Numbered from the stretch's first letter, positions 1 to 12,357 are shown. The stretch: 64,000 nucleotides of DNA from Nostoc spongiaeforme FACHB-130 (GCF_014698475.1 NZ_JACJTB010000011.1:79648-143647); one strand, 5' to 3'. The notes: generated by a model from the sequence alone, not told the origin. A program made the numbers and translations.

Positions 1-128
1 GAGTATACACATATCTTGCACTACATGATGTCTATGTGTATCCGGTATTTTCTTGACCTTATTTTAAGAGTCGTCAAATGCCAAAATATCCGTTATATTC
101 CCGTCAGGATTCATTGACGATAATTTTT

Positions 129-1778
129 ATGGGAATAAGTAAGAAAGCTTTAAATTTATTAGTAAGTTGCTTTTGTGCCTTAACTTACACAAGTTTTATA
201 AGTATAAATACTGCGGTACAAGCGGCTGATACTGTTGTGTTGCGTTATGGTTTATTGGCGGAGTCTGTTTCTTTGGCTGAGTTGCAAAAAGCAGCAGAAT
301 TGGGAGATTTCCCGAATGGTTTTGAATTGTATGGTCGAAAATTATCTTCCCAAGAGCGGCGCTTTTTGTTAGAGACGCTGAAAATGCCGCTACCGTTGAA
401 TGTTGTGACTGTGAATCGGTTACTCAATACTCAGATTGGGGCAACAATTCTTAATGATTTCTCGACTGCGGTTGTGCGTAAGGATAAAGCTGGTGTGCAA
501 GCTCTGAGAGCCGGAGCGGTTATCGGTGCAACTGCGCCTCAAGGTTTGTCGTTACTGAGTTTTATTGCTGCTTATCCGAGTCAAAATCTGGAAATTAATT
601 TACCCGCAATTTTCAAATTGTCTGGTAATTTTAATACCGCATTTTGGCGGACTCAACAATTTATGTTAGCGATCGCACCCCAACTTAATCAAAAATCGCT
701 ACAAGTTTCTTTACCATTTGACCCCAGTCAACCTGGAACGGCGGAAGTCCAAGTCTTGAAAGTCAATTGGCTTGACAAACAACGTCAGCGTAATATTCCT
801 GTAGATATTTATTGGTCAAATGCTGCAACTGCAAATAAACCAGTCATAGTTTATTCTCACGGTTTGGGTTCTGTGCGGACTGACTTACGTTATCTTGCCG
901 AACATTTAGCATCCCACGGTTATGTATTTGTGGCTGTCGAACATCCTGGTAGTAATCAAACAAATGTTGATGCTGGTTTACAAGGTAAAGGTAAACTCCT
1001 CAAACCGCAAGAATTTTTAGAACGTCCCAAAGATATTAGTTTTGTTTTGGATGAACTCGCTAAAGTTAACCAAACTCCTAACGACCCGTTAGCAGGTAAA
1101 CTCGCAACTAACAATGCGATGGTGATTGGTTATTCTTTTGGTGGCGGTACAGCTTTGGCGTTAGCTGGTGGTGAGTTACAACTAGATAAGCTCAAACAAC
1201 GTTGCAAACAAAATTTGGCTGTGTTGAGTTTGGGTGAAGCTGCACAGTGTGTTGCTCAAGAACTACCAAACAACAGCTATCAACTGCGGGATACTCGAAT
1301 TAAGCAAGCGATCGCTCTTAATCCTACCAGTTCTCTAATGTTTGGCGACTCTGGTTTAACTAAGATACAAGTCCCGACGCTGATATTAGCCAGTTCCGCC
1401 GATAAAAGTACTCCGGCTTTGACTGAACAAGTTGTCGGGTTTCACAAAATTTCTGCACCTAAATGGCTGGTTGGGATCTTGGGCGGTACACACCTCAGCG
1501 TTAAAGACCCCAGCACTACTTTAGATCAAGCTGGTCAACCCAACACACCTTTTACTGGCGGCGAAGTTGTCGGAGAACAAGCCGCCGATGTTCGTAAATT
1601 TGTGAAGGTGATAGTCCTGGCTATGGCTGCACAACTCACCCCAGAAGCTGAACAATATAGCGTGTTTTTGACACCAAATTATGCGATTTCCGCTTCTACG
1701 CCAGCATTTCCCTTTCTCTTGGTCACAGAAATTCCTCCTGATGCGCTCAAAGTAGTGGAGGAATATATATATAAATAA
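129..1778 (+). CDS. Exported alpha/beta hydrolase with N-terminal DUF1400-type region
   Basis: Probably a secreted or periplasmic esterase/lipase-like hydrolase; the substrate is unknown. The frame is open from 78, but the ATG at 129 is preferred because it places a typical signal peptide at the N-terminus (Lys-containing start, hydrophobic stretch, cleavage near VQA-AD about residue 32). The next 150 or so residues resemble the cyanobacterial DUF1400 segment that precedes such hydrolases. The catalytic part carries the nucleophile elbow GYSFGGG with Ser near residue 336, the oxyanion-side motif YSHGLG, an Asp in ASSADKSTP and a His in GGTHLS. Neither candidate start has a strong ribosome binding site. 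The gene stands alone; a hairpin with a T-run lies about 360 bases downstream. Confident of the fold and export, unsure of the reaction. Confidence 0.85.
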   Translation: MGISKKALNLLVSCFCALTYTSFISINTAVQAADTVVLRYGLLAESVSLAELQKAAELGDFPNGFELYGRKLSSQERRFLLETLKMPLPLNVVTVNRLLNTQIGATILNDFSTAVVRKDKAGVQALRAGAVIGATAPQGLSLLSFIAAYPSQNLEINLPAIFKLSGNFNTAFWRTQQFMLAIAPQLNQKSLQVSLPFDPSQPGTAEVQVLKVNWLDKQRQRNIPVDIYWSNAATANKPVIVYSHGLGSVRTDLRYLAEHLASHGYVFVAVEHPGSNQTNVDAGLQGKGKLLKPQEFLERPKDISFVLDELAKVNQTPNDPLAGKLATNNAMVIGYSFGGGTALALAGGELQLDKLKQRCKQNLAVLSLGEAAQCVAQELPNNSYQLRDTRIKQAIALNPTSSLMFGDSGLTKIQVPTLILASSADKSTPALTEQVVGFHKISAPKWLVGILGGTHLSVKDPSTTLDQAGQPNTPFTGGEVVGEQAADVRKFVKVIVLAMAAQLTPEAEQYSVFLTPNYAISASTPAFPFLLVTEIPPDALKVVEEYIYK

Positions 1779-2079
1779 CTCTCCACTTTCTCACTAGTAC
1801 ACTGCGGCGTAAATCAGCAGACCATTAAAAATAGGTAAAAAGCTGACTTAATAAGTATTATTTCTTTTTACTTTTGCTTTGTTGTACTAGCGATCGCTTC
1901 TGTTTATTAAAACATAATTTTTTCTTATCACTGATATTAGCCGTTATTTGTCAATTTATGTTGACTTATCGTAACAATTTAGTTACACTTATTAACATAA
2001 GTTTAGAAATTGGTAATCAAATACAATCAAATCCGCTAACAAATAAAAATATTGTCAGAATTTGATATCTTTTGCAGTT

Positions 2080-2176
2080 AGCTATGAACAACGGACTTCG
2101 GTATCGGTATCTCCCATCGACATTTGGACTTCTCCTAATCACCTCGGTTTGAACAACACCGAGGTTTTTTCTTTTT
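2080..2176 (+). ncRNA. Candidate small RNA ending in an intrinsic terminator
   Basis: This intergenic stretch ends in a good rho-independent terminator but no open frame leads into it. The C-rich segment at about 2131-2145 reads CTCCTAATCACCTC and resembles the 3' end of 16S rRNA, so it could pair with ribosome binding sites. No convincing promoter was identified. It could instead be the distal 3' untranslated region of the hydrolase gene. No known cyanobacterial RNA family was recognised. Confidence 0.35.
2142..2176 (+). terminator. Rho-independent terminator
   Basis: A perfect 7-bp stem (CCTCGGT at 2142-2148 with ACCGAGG at 2158-2164) with a 9-nt loop is followed by a T-rich tract TTTTTTCTTTTT. 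The T-run is only on the plus strand, so it ends plus-strand transcription from the hydrolase gene or from an independent small RNA. Confidence 0.75.
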
Positions 2177-2180
2177 AAAG

Positions 2181-2401
2181 AAGGGACTAGAGGCTAGAGA
2201 TTAGGGGCTAGAAAAGAGCATTTTATACCATATTTGATTTTGTATTTTGGTTTAGAAAGAGTTTATTGGTAGGCTTTTAAGCGATTCATCTGTCACACTC
2301 ATCTTGGAATGCAGTATTATTTATTACATTTTAATTTTAATCCAGCTATTGAGGTAAATAACTGTTTCTTTAACCCCTAGACTCTAGCCCCTAACCTCTA
2401 G
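2181..2401. repeat. Pair of inverted heptameric repeats (CTAG-rich)
   Basis: Two short tandem-repeat tracts built on CTAGAGG/GGGGCTAG units lie at about 2183-2212 and 2374-2401 in opposite orientation, about 160 bases apart. A third copy of the same family is at 55858-55890. They are of the heptameric tandem class common in Nostocales. The right-hand copy runs into the 3' end of the AbrB-family gene and encodes its last five residues and stop codon. Confidence 0.7.
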
Positions 2402-3571
2402 TTGCCTTTCCAGACGGCGAAATAAAAATAACCAAAGTGGTAAGGAACTGTTAATGGCGATGAGTCGAACTAAATGGCCTGTGGTGACAATTTCCACATT
2501 ATGATCTAACGCAAGGGAAACTAAGATCATTTCAGCAGCACCACCGGGGGCTGTCACCAAAAGACAAGTTAACCAATCCCAAGAAGTAAAGTGCATAGCC
2601 AGCATAGCAGCGATCGCACCAGCAATAAGCGTCAACGCTACAGAAATCAACGCACAACCGATGATTCGTTTACCAAAGGTGGGTTTTTCTCCCCAATATT
2701 CACCGATGGTAATTCCTAATAACATTTGACCAACTATATTAACCAAAGGCTGTGGACTCAAGTTAGCTCCACTCACAAAAGGTAAGCAATTCAAAAAATA
2801 ATTAAAAAATATACCCAGTAGTAACGCTCCAAAAAAATCTCCAGCCGGAATTTTCCAAACAATAGCGCCGTAAACTATCACTCCAGTAATCAGCAATGCT
2901 ACCAGCAACAGTCCGATTTGTGTAGGTTCCAGACTGAGTAAAGCTTGTTTGACAGGAAGTGTTGCAGAATTCCAGTAATTACCAACTGTGGTTCTGGCAA
3001 TAAAAGGAATTACCAACACTACACAAGTCACCCGAATTGCTTGCACTAAAGCAACCAAAGTCACGTTTTTATTGTAATCAGCCGCAATTGATGACATTAC
3101 ACCCACGCCACCGGGAACTGTCGCCAACATTGCTGTTAATAAGTTGGTTTTGCTGAGTCGGGAATAAATATAGCCAATACAGCTACCACATACTAATAAA
3201 AAAAAGGTCAGAGCAACAAATATCGGAATCCCAGCAGCTAAATTGATCAGGTCACTATTACCATTAGATAAACCCACAGTCAGTCCTACAAGTCCCATCC
3301 CAACTTTTCTCGCAGTTCTGTTAGGTTTGGGTATGTATTGGTAGAAAATTCGACATCCTTGGAGGATGATTGTACCAGCAGCGATACCACCAAATATCCA
3401 AGCAATACCGCCAACATGAAGCTTTACCAAGCCGATACTCAGTGGTAATGCTAGTAGTATTTCTAAAGCCAGAACCATAATTTGAGGGACAATTAGCTGT
3501 GGTTGAGTACCAGAGACATTTTGATGAAAAATTTCCTCCTGAGTGGGAGTAACACTAAGACTTTGATTCAT
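2384..3571 (-). CDS. AbrB-family integral membrane protein
   Basis: A polytopic inner-membrane protein of 395 residues with about ten hydrophobic segments. It carries two copies of the AbrB duplication (PF05145-type) motif: PGGVGVMSSIAADYN near residue 152 and a matching APGGAAEMILVSLALDHN near residue 340, each followed by a helix of the pattern H/QAIRVT or HLVRLI. The family is often labelled a regulator or 'ammonia monooxygenase'; both names are misleading, and the structure is that of a transporter-like protein of unknown substrate. The final residues LEVRG and the TAG stop are encoded by a heptameric repeat tract, so the native C-terminus may have been replaced. It stands alone, with a repeat island upstream. 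Confidence 0.8.
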   Translation of the reverse strand: MNQSLSVTPTQEEIFHQNVSGTQPQLIVPQIMVLALEILLALPLSIGLVKLHVGGIAWIFGGIAAGTIILQGCRIFYQYIPKPNRTARKVGMGLVGLTVGLSNGNSDLINLAAGIPIFVALTFFLLVCGSCIGYIYSRLSKTNLLTAMLATVPGGVGVMSSIAADYNKNVTLVALVQAIRVTCVVLVIPFIARTTVGNYWNSATLPVKQALLSLEPTQIGLLLVALLITGVIVYGAIVWKIPAGDFFGALLLGIFFNYFLNCLPFVSGANLSPQPLVNIVGQMLLGITIGEYWGEKPTFGKRIIGCALISVALTLIAGAIAAMLAMHFTSWDWLTCLLVTAPGGAAEMILVSLALDHNVEIVTTGHLVRLIAINSSLPLWLFLFRRLERQLEVRG

Positions 3572-3740
3572 TGATACAAGTTTTTTAAAATTAAATTTGA
3601 CTAGGTTCTGGAATTAATGCGATCGCCAATTACTGTTTTTAAGTTCTATGTACAATGGCAATGGTATAACAATAATCTTAATAAAATTTAAACATAGCTT
3701 TCATCCTCATCACCACAGCAATATTTGGTATTTAAAGTGA

Positions 3741-4012
3741 TGTACAACTGGGAGCATCCCACTTTTTTTAATACGTCATTGCGTAGGCGTTAGCCTTCCC
3801 GTAGGGTACGCAACGAAGTGGAGTGAAGCAATCGCAAAATCCCTCACTAACAACGAGTCCATGCGATTGCTACCCTGCGGGAAGTCTTACGCCTACGTCG
3901 TGCCTCTGGAGCGAGACGCTACGCGTAGCTTGCTTCTCCGAAGGAGTACGCAATGACAGAATTATTATTTTGCTGAGTAATAAAAACTGGGATGCACCCT
4001 GTACAACTTAAT
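3741..4012. repeat. MITE-like palindromic element with nested inverted repeats
   Basis: About 270 bases with two levels of terminal inverted repeat. The outer arms are GTACAACTGGGAGCATCCCA at the left (from 3742) and, read from the right end on the other strand, GTACAGGGTGCATCCCAG followed by TTTTT. The inner arms are GTCATTGCGTAG at about 3776 and GTACGCAATGAC at about 3946. The middle contains smaller palindromes such as CCTTCCCGTAGGG. No protein is supported; the short open frames inside come from the repeats. Such elements are typical of Nostocales intergenic DNA. Confidence 0.6.
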
Positions 4013-4160
4013 TTTTGAAACCCCTCTCCAAACCTCTCATGCCAGTCGCCTCAAGTCGGGAAACCAGCCCACGGCGCTGGCTCCCCGACGCGGAGAGAGG
4101 CTTTGAGTCTTGCTCCCCTTCCCTCGTAGGGAAGGGGTTGGGGGTTAGGTTTAAGAGACA
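4013..4160. repeat. Composite palindromic repeat
   Basis: Directly abuts the MITE-like element. It holds a perfect hairpin, CCCCTTCCC (4115-4123) with GGGAAGGGG (4129-4137) around a 5-nt loop, and outer arms AACCCCTCTCC... and ...GGGGTTGGGGGTTAGGTT that partly pair. A second GC-rich hairpin (AGCCCACGGCGCTGGCT) sits in the middle, as if one repeat had been inserted in another. Both strands show short open frames, but these are repeat artefacts. Confidence 0.5.
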
Positions 4161-4249
4161 GTTACACACGGCGTTATTTAGGACAATAAATGGTAGAAAA
4201 CATCTGTTTTCTACCATGTCTGATAGTTGTGAGTAATTGCCTTTCTCTA

Positions 4250-4588
4250 CTAGTCTTCATCTAAGGGTGGAAAAGCTTCTTCAAATTTCCACAATTCATC
4301 TTTATTTTCCAGAAACCAATTACGTGTAGCAGGCGTTAATTGACTCCAAATAATTGCACTAGGAATATTAGGACAATCATATTGATATTGCTGACCAAGT
4401 AATTTGAGATTTAACTCTACCTCATCAGGAATACCAAATTCTTGCCAGTCTACTACCACATGACTTCCGACAATTCCCGCTGTTGGATCAAAAATTAACT
4501 GTGCAGCCCTGACTAAATCAGCAAAGTGTCGTGGTTTAAGGTTAGATATCTGCTGAATATGCAGTAACTCTTCATCTTCTTGAGACAT
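4250..4588 (-). CDS. Conserved-looking hypothetical protein
   Basis: A 112-residue acidic cytoplasmic protein of unknown function, without signal peptide or membrane segment. The frame is open from a TTG at 4606, but the ATG at 4588 is preferred because AGGGAAA lies directly upstream. The sequence is rich in Trp and acidic residues near the C-terminus (WKFEEAFPPLDED) and shows no catalytic motif I recognise. It is divergent to the ankyrin gene, with about 190 bases between them that contain a GCGATCGC palindrome. Confidence 0.6.
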   Translation of the reverse strand: MSQEDEELLHIQQISNLKPRHFADLVRAAQLIFDPTAGIVGSHVVVDWQEFGIPDEVELNLKLLGQQYQYDCPNIPSAIIWSQLTPATRNWFLENKDELWKFEEAFPPLDED

Positions 4589-4781
4589 TTTCCCTGGAGT
4601 GATCAAAATTGACTACTTGTAGAACTTACTGCCAGAGATTTTGATTCCAATAGTTCTAGTTTAACGCTTACAGCACAATTCAGGCGTTTAGAGCAACTTG
4701 ACGATATCTGTGGGGATAAGATGGGAAGCGCGATCGCTTCTGCTTGTAGTAATTTATATCAGAACTTAACTCAGAAAATGT

Positions 4782-6500
4782 ATGGAAAAAATTCATATTG
4801 ATGTCCAGCAGGGCAATATTGCAGGAGTCGCAGATGAAATAGCCAATGGTGTTGATATTGAATACTTAGACGAGTATTCCCAGCAAACACCATTAATGTG
4901 TGCAGTTAGTAGCCCCAATGCAGGCGTTGAGATGATTCGCTTCCTCTTAGAACATGGCGCGAATGTCAATGGTATTGAACCAGAATCTCAAAATACCGTA
5001 CTTGGGTTGGCTGTACAGTCAGGAAATCTCGATAAAATCCAATTTATTCTCGATGCTGGAGCTGATATTAACTATCAAACTTCAGATGGCTATTATGTCT
5101 TAATTCATGCTATGTATGGTCGAGATATTTTGCAAGATGAAAACTTAATACCAACTTTGAATTTACTCATCTCTAAAGGTGCTGCTGTCAATGGAATGAG
5201 TAGCTATGGTGAATCTGCAATTAAAGTAGCTGCTCAGGTTGGGAGATTTGATGCTGTCCAATTATTATTGAACGCAGGTGCTAACCCAGAGCAACTGGAA
5301 TGGACAGAATTAATGCACGCTATAGTTTTTGGCAGCTTAGAGCAAGTAAAGTTATTGCTAGAACAAGGCGCAGATCAAAATGTGCGTGATTGTTGGGATA
5401 GAACTCCTTGGTTATTGAGTATTCAGGTGGGTGAATTACCTAAAGCCAAGTTACTCCTAGCGGCGGGAGCAAATCACAATGATGTGGGAAACTGCGGAAA
5501 AACGCCGTTAATGTATGCAATAGAAAACAATAGGGTCGAAGTCTTAGAGTGGCTAATTGCAGAGGGATTTGATATTGAAGCCACCGATGAATTTAGTAAC
5601 ACTGCGTTAATCGTCGCAGCAGAGCATGGTGCTACTGATTGCGTCAAAATTTTATTAGAAGCTGGTGCAAACCCCAGCAGAATCAATGATTGCAATGACA
5701 AAGCCATTAAGGTAGCGAAAAAGAAGGAAATTGTCAGAATGTTAGTTGCGGCTGGTGAAGATTTGAGCGATATTAATGATGATATGCGGCGATCGCTCAC
5801 CGGAATTGACAACAACAAATTTTCATTATCACAAGTAACACCAGAGCAATATTTTGCTGGCAAACATCCGCGCTTTGGCAAAACGAATCCAGAGTTGATG
5901 ATAATTCCCTTTTGGGAAGCGGTGATTTGTGAAGGTTGTTCTGCTTATACAGCTAAAAACTTTTTTAAAGATACAGAAAATTGGCAAGATAAAGCATGGT
6001 GCTATGACCGATTTGGCAGAAGCATTACACAATTACCAGATGGCAGAATTGTCGAAATTGCTGGTGAACATGAAGACTCCTATGACCCTGATTTTTGTAT
6101 ATATAACGATGTGGTAGTTTATCAAGGTGATGGTAATTTTCAGATTTTTGGCTATCCCCAAGATGTGTTTCCACCAACTGACTTTCATTCAGCCACATTA
6201 GTTGGAGAATACATATATATCATTGGCAACTTAGGATATCTCGGTACAAGAATTTATCATGAAACTCCAGTTTATAGATTACATATCCACACCTTTGCAA
6301 TAGAAAAAGTAGAAACCATTGGAGAGAAACCAGGATGGATCAGTGAACACAAAGCTTACTCCCAAGAACCAGATAAAATACATATTACTGGCGGTAAATT
6401 ATGTGTCATTAATAATGAAAACATAGAAGATTATATAGATAACTCTGTTGATTACATCCTAGATTTAATTGACTTTAATTGGAGCCGCGCGACTGTTTAA
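4782..6500 (+). CDS. Ankyrin-repeat protein with Kelch-like C-terminal region
   Basis: A 572-residue cytoplasmic protein that most likely binds a protein partner. Residues of about 30-330 form eight or nine ankyrin repeats with the usual hallmarks (TPLMCAV, LLEHGANVN, LLLAAGANHNDVG, TALIVAAEHG). Residues 350-572 form a separate domain with a tandem pattern of aromatic and Gly residues (VVYQGDGNFQIFGYP, GEYIYIIGNLG) that looks like beta-propeller or Kelch blades. The partner and role cannot be read from the sequence. No signal peptide. It stands alone; a palindromic repeat follows about 50 bases downstream. Confidence 0.85.
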   Translation: MEKIHIDVQQGNIAGVADEIANGVDIEYLDEYSQQTPLMCAVSSPNAGVEMIRFLLEHGANVNGIEPESQNTVLGLAVQSGNLDKIQFILDAGADINYQTSDGYYVLIHAMYGRDILQDENLIPTLNLLISKGAAVNGMSSYGESAIKVAAQVGRFDAVQLLLNAGANPEQLEWTELMHAIVFGSLEQVKLLLEQGADQNVRDCWDRTPWLLSIQVGELPKAKLLLAAGANHNDVGNCGKTPLMYAIENNRVEVLEWLIAEGFDIEATDEFSNTALIVAAEHGATDCVKILLEAGANPSRINDCNDKAIKVAKKKEIVRMLVAAGEDLSDINDDMRRSLTGIDNNKFSLSQVTPEQYFAGKHPRFGKTNPELMIIPFWEAVICEGCSAYTAKNFFKDTENWQDKAWCYDRFGRSITQLPDGRIVEIAGEHEDSYDPDFCIYNDVVVYQGDGNFQIFGYPQDVFPPTDFHSATLVGEYIYIIGNLGYLGTRIYHETPVYRLHIHTFAIEKVETIGEKPGWISEHKAYSQEPDKIHITGGKLCVINNENIEDYIDNSVDYILDLIDFNWSRATV

Positions 6501-6549
6501 GCATTAAATTTCTAGAAATCCGATTTGATTTCTGAAAAAATTTTAGTAT

Positions 6550-6631
6550 GTGTAGGGTGTGTTGGGCGTAAGCCATAACGCATCTAAAACTTTGCGGTAG
6601 ATGCGTTACGCCGTCGCTAACACATCCTACT
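6550..6631. repeat. Palindromic intergenic repeat
   Basis: GTAGGGTGTGTT at the left pairs with AACACATCCTAC at the right, and an inner pair ATAACGCATC / GATGCGTTAC extends the fold, so the element can form a long imperfect hairpin. It resembles the GTTGGGT-arm REP-like repeats near 14-15 kb. It contains no gene. Confidence 0.55.
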
Positions 6632-6784
6632 TACTACTAGCAATCTCTTGTAATACTTTAGTTAATAAAATTTAGTTTTATAAAAAACCCAACTCAAGAT
6701 ATAAATTTCCAGTAATAATTTCCTCAGTGTTGATAAGCGCAACATACTTACATAAGAACACAGTCTTGAATCAAGAAGCTTGGT

Positions 6785-6790
6785 GGAGGT
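6785..6790 (+). promoter_or_regulatory. Strong ribosome binding site for the 33-residue peptide
   Basis: GGAGGT lies 7 bases before the first ATG at 6798. This is one of the best Shine-Dalgarno matches in the window and is the main reason to accept the short frame as a gene. Confidence 0.7.
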
Positions 6791-6797
6791 AGTCACT

Positions 6798-6899
6798 ATG
6801 ATGGGAGCTTTGTGGTTCTTCGTTTTCTGCTTCATTTGGCTGATGGGCTTTTCTTTGCTGGCAGAAATTTGGTTTTATGAGGAAGAGCAGGAGTTTTAG
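6798..6899 (+). CDS. 33-residue single-span membrane peptide
   Basis: A very small protein starting MMGALWFFVF and ending YEEEQEF. One hydrophobic segment (about residues 3-26, rich in Phe, Trp and Leu) is followed by an acidic tail, so it should span a membrane with the tail probably on the cytoplasmic side. A strong GGAGGT site precedes the tandem ATG codons, and a 13-bp perfect hairpin follows 20 bases after the stop, giving a complete gene-sized unit. Its size and shape recall the small subunits of photosynthetic or respiratory complexes, but I do not recognise it as any named one (it is not PetG, PetL, PetN or PsbT-like). Function unknown. Confidence 0.65.
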   Translation: MMGALWFFVFCFIWLMGFSLLAEIWFYEEEQEF

Positions 6900-6919
6900 T
6901 TGTCTACTAAATATGACAA

Positions 6920-6950
6920 GATGCCCGACTTCTTTGAGAAGTCGGGCATC
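6920..6950 (+). terminator. Strong hairpin after the 33-residue peptide gene
   Basis: GATGCCCGACTTC (6920-6932) pairs perfectly with GAAGTCGGGCATC (6938-6950) around a 5-nt loop. Only two T residues follow directly, so it may act as a weak terminator or as an RNA-stabilising 3' hairpin. Confidence 0.55.
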
Positions 6951-6975
6951 TTAGCATTAATACACTAGCTTAACA

Positions 6976-7021
6976 GTTTTCCTCCTGCCTTCTGCCTCCT
7001 GCCTCCTGCCTCCTGCCTTCT
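6976..7021. repeat. Heptameric tandem repeat (CTGCCTC)
   Basis: About six imperfect 7-base units of the type CCTCCTG/CCTTCTG in a row, ending 4 bases before the stop codon of the secreted protein on the minus strand. The same family appears at about 43375 and 55015. Confidence 0.8.
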
Positions 7022-7024
7022 AAA

Positions 7025-7555
7025 TTACAAGTCACACTGATGAGTTTGGCAATATTTAGCACTATCAATCTCGTTTTGTAATTGATTTAATTTAATAATT
7101 TGAAAAGCTGAACCACCTTGCACCTCAGCCAGAATATAAGCATATTTTTGACCTCTATAATAATGGTCTCGACCAACTTTAGTAACTCGGCGAGACTGGC
7201 TGAAATCGTTAGCAATATTCGCGCTATAAATGCTTTGAATTAATTTCACCGCCTTGGCATTTTTGCGGGTGAATTTGATACTGGAGTCGCCGCTAATGGT
7301 GATTCCTTCTTTAGTGACTACGCCATTCTCCGCCGGAACATCAACATAGAAATATAAATTACCTTTATTACCTGAATAACCATGTGCTTCGCTGCTATAA
7401 GTCAGTCTTGGTAATTGGGTTTTAGTTTTTGCCCATTTAATCACGGTGTTAATGTTTTGCCCTGGAAGTGCATTAGCGGGTGTCGTCACCAATACAACCG
7501 CTAAAGATAGTAAGGCTGCTAAGGCAATGAAGTTAAATTTGTTACTATTTTTCAT
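7025..7555 (-). CDS. Small secreted hypothetical protein
   Basis: A 176-residue exported protein of unknown function. The frame opens at 7591, but the ATG at 7555 is preferred: it follows AGGGA with good spacing and begins with a clear signal peptide (MKNSNKFN, then a hydrophobic run, cleavage after PANA about residue 29). The mature part is about 147 residues, basic, with two Cys near the C-terminus (YCQTHQCDL) that could form a disulfide. No known domain recognised. The 3' end abuts a heptameric tandem repeat. Confidence 0.65.
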   Translation of the reverse strand: MKNSNKFNFIALAALLSLAVVLVTTPANALPGQNINTVIKWAKTKTQLPRLTYSSEAHGYSGNKGNLYFYVDVPAENGVVTKEGITISGDSSIKFTRKNAKAVKLIQSIYSANIANDFSQSRRVTKVGRDHYYRGQKYAYILAEVQGGSAFQIIKLNQLQNEIDSAKYCQTHQCDL

Positions 7556-11488
<3,933 letters not shown>

Positions 11489-11510
11489 TACTTAGTTAAT
11501 ATTCCAGTGT

Positions 11511-11543
11511 AAATAGTCAAGAGGTTTATACTCTTGGCTATTT
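11511..11543 (+). terminator. Stem-loop after apcE
   Basis: AAATAGTCAAGAG pairs with CTCTTGGCTATTT (13 bp, one G-U) around a 7-nt loop, 22 bases after the apcE stop. No T-run follows, so this is more likely an RNA-end-stabilising or processing hairpin than a full terminator. Confidence 0.55.
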
Positions 11544-11871
11544 ACTCATGGCTATTGACTATTGACACTTTACCTTTAGTAACACTCCTCTCAGATTGCG
11601 GGTTTAGGTGTCAATCTGAAAAGGAATATTACAAAGTATTAAGAGCAGTCATAAATGCTCAACAGAATGCCGGAGAATATTTTGCGGAAGGTAGCTGAGT
11701 TTTACAGCTTGTGTAGTTGAAATTAACACCAGCAAACTCGTAAAGTATTAGCTACAGCAGCGACTCAACTGTTGTATCTAAAAACAACGAGAGAACGTAG
11801 CTACATTCGACCGAAATTAAAATCGCACCAGTTTCATACCCTGGTTTCATTAGTACTGGAGGAATCCATTA
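11544..11871 (+). promoter_or_regulatory. apcA leader and promoter region
   Basis: Gene-free region before apcA that must hold the strong apcAB promoter and a leader. A small hairpin TCAGATTG/CAATCTGA lies at 11591-11619. The apcA ribosome binding site GGAGGA is at 11856-11861, 10 bases before the ATG. I could not assign -35/-10 boxes with confidence. Confidence 0.45.
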
Positions 11872-12357
11872 ATGAGTATCGTCACGAAGTCCATCGTGAA
11901 TGCTGATGCAGAAGCTCGCTACCTCAGCCCTGGCGAATTAGATCGGATCAAGAGCTTTGTTTCTGGTGGCGAACGTCGCCTCCGCATCGCTCAAGTTTTG
12001 ACCGATAACCGTGAGCGCATTGTTAAGCAAGCTGGCGACCAATTGTTCCAAAAGCGCCCCGATGTTGTATCTCCTGGTGGTAACGCTTACGGTCAAGAAA
12101 TGACAGCTACCTGCTTACGCGACCTAGACTACTACCTCCGTCTCATCACCTACGGAGTAGTTTCTGGCGATGTTACACCTATTGAAGAAATCGGTGTAGT
12201 TGGCGTTCGTGAAATGTACAAATCCCTCGGCACTCCTATCGATGCAGTTGCTGGTGGTGTTGCTGCTATGAAGAACGTTGCTGCTTCCTTGCTGTCTGCT
12301 GAAGATGCTGCTGAAGCTAGCGCCTACTTCGACTACCTAGTTGGTGCAATGCAGTAG
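11872..12357 (+). CDS. apcA: Allophycocyanin alpha subunit
   Basis: Pigment protein of the phycobilisome core, forming trimers with ApcB. 161 residues, the standard length, with the globin-like phycobiliprotein fold. The phycocyanobilin attachment site is Cys81 in the motif [13 protein letters not shown]. Preceded by a strong GGAGGA site. apcB follows after 65 bases without a terminator, so both are co-transcribed. Codon choice is strongly biased (CTA/CTC, CGC, GGT), as expected for one of the most abundant proteins of the cell. Confidence 0.98.
   Translation: MSIVTKSIVNADAEARYLSPGELDRIKSFVSGGERRLRIAQVLTDNRERIVKQAGDQLFQKRPDVVSPGGNAYGQEMTATCLRDLDYYLRLITYGVVSGDVTPIEEIGVVGVREMYKSLGTPIDAVAGGVAAMKNVAASLLSAEDAAEASAYFDYLVGAMQ

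Noticed and set aside
1874..2065. A 63-codon frame after the hydrolase gene with a hydrophobic stretch.
   Set aside because: TTG start without ribosome binding site in AT-rich DNA; the composition explains the hydrophobic codons.
2384..3571. Calling the AbrB-family protein a transcription regulator or ammonia monooxygenase.
   Set aside because: It is a polytopic membrane protein without a DNA-binding motif or copper/monooxygenase motif.
3823..4236. Short frames on both strands within the repeat island.
   Set aside because: They are made of palindromic repeats, which read through on both strands by symmetry.
6976..7021. Heptameric tandem tract considered as a possible CRISPR remnant.
   Set aside because: The units are 7 bases with no spacers, and no cas gene is present; the same holds for the tracts at 18490, 43375, 55015 and 59838.
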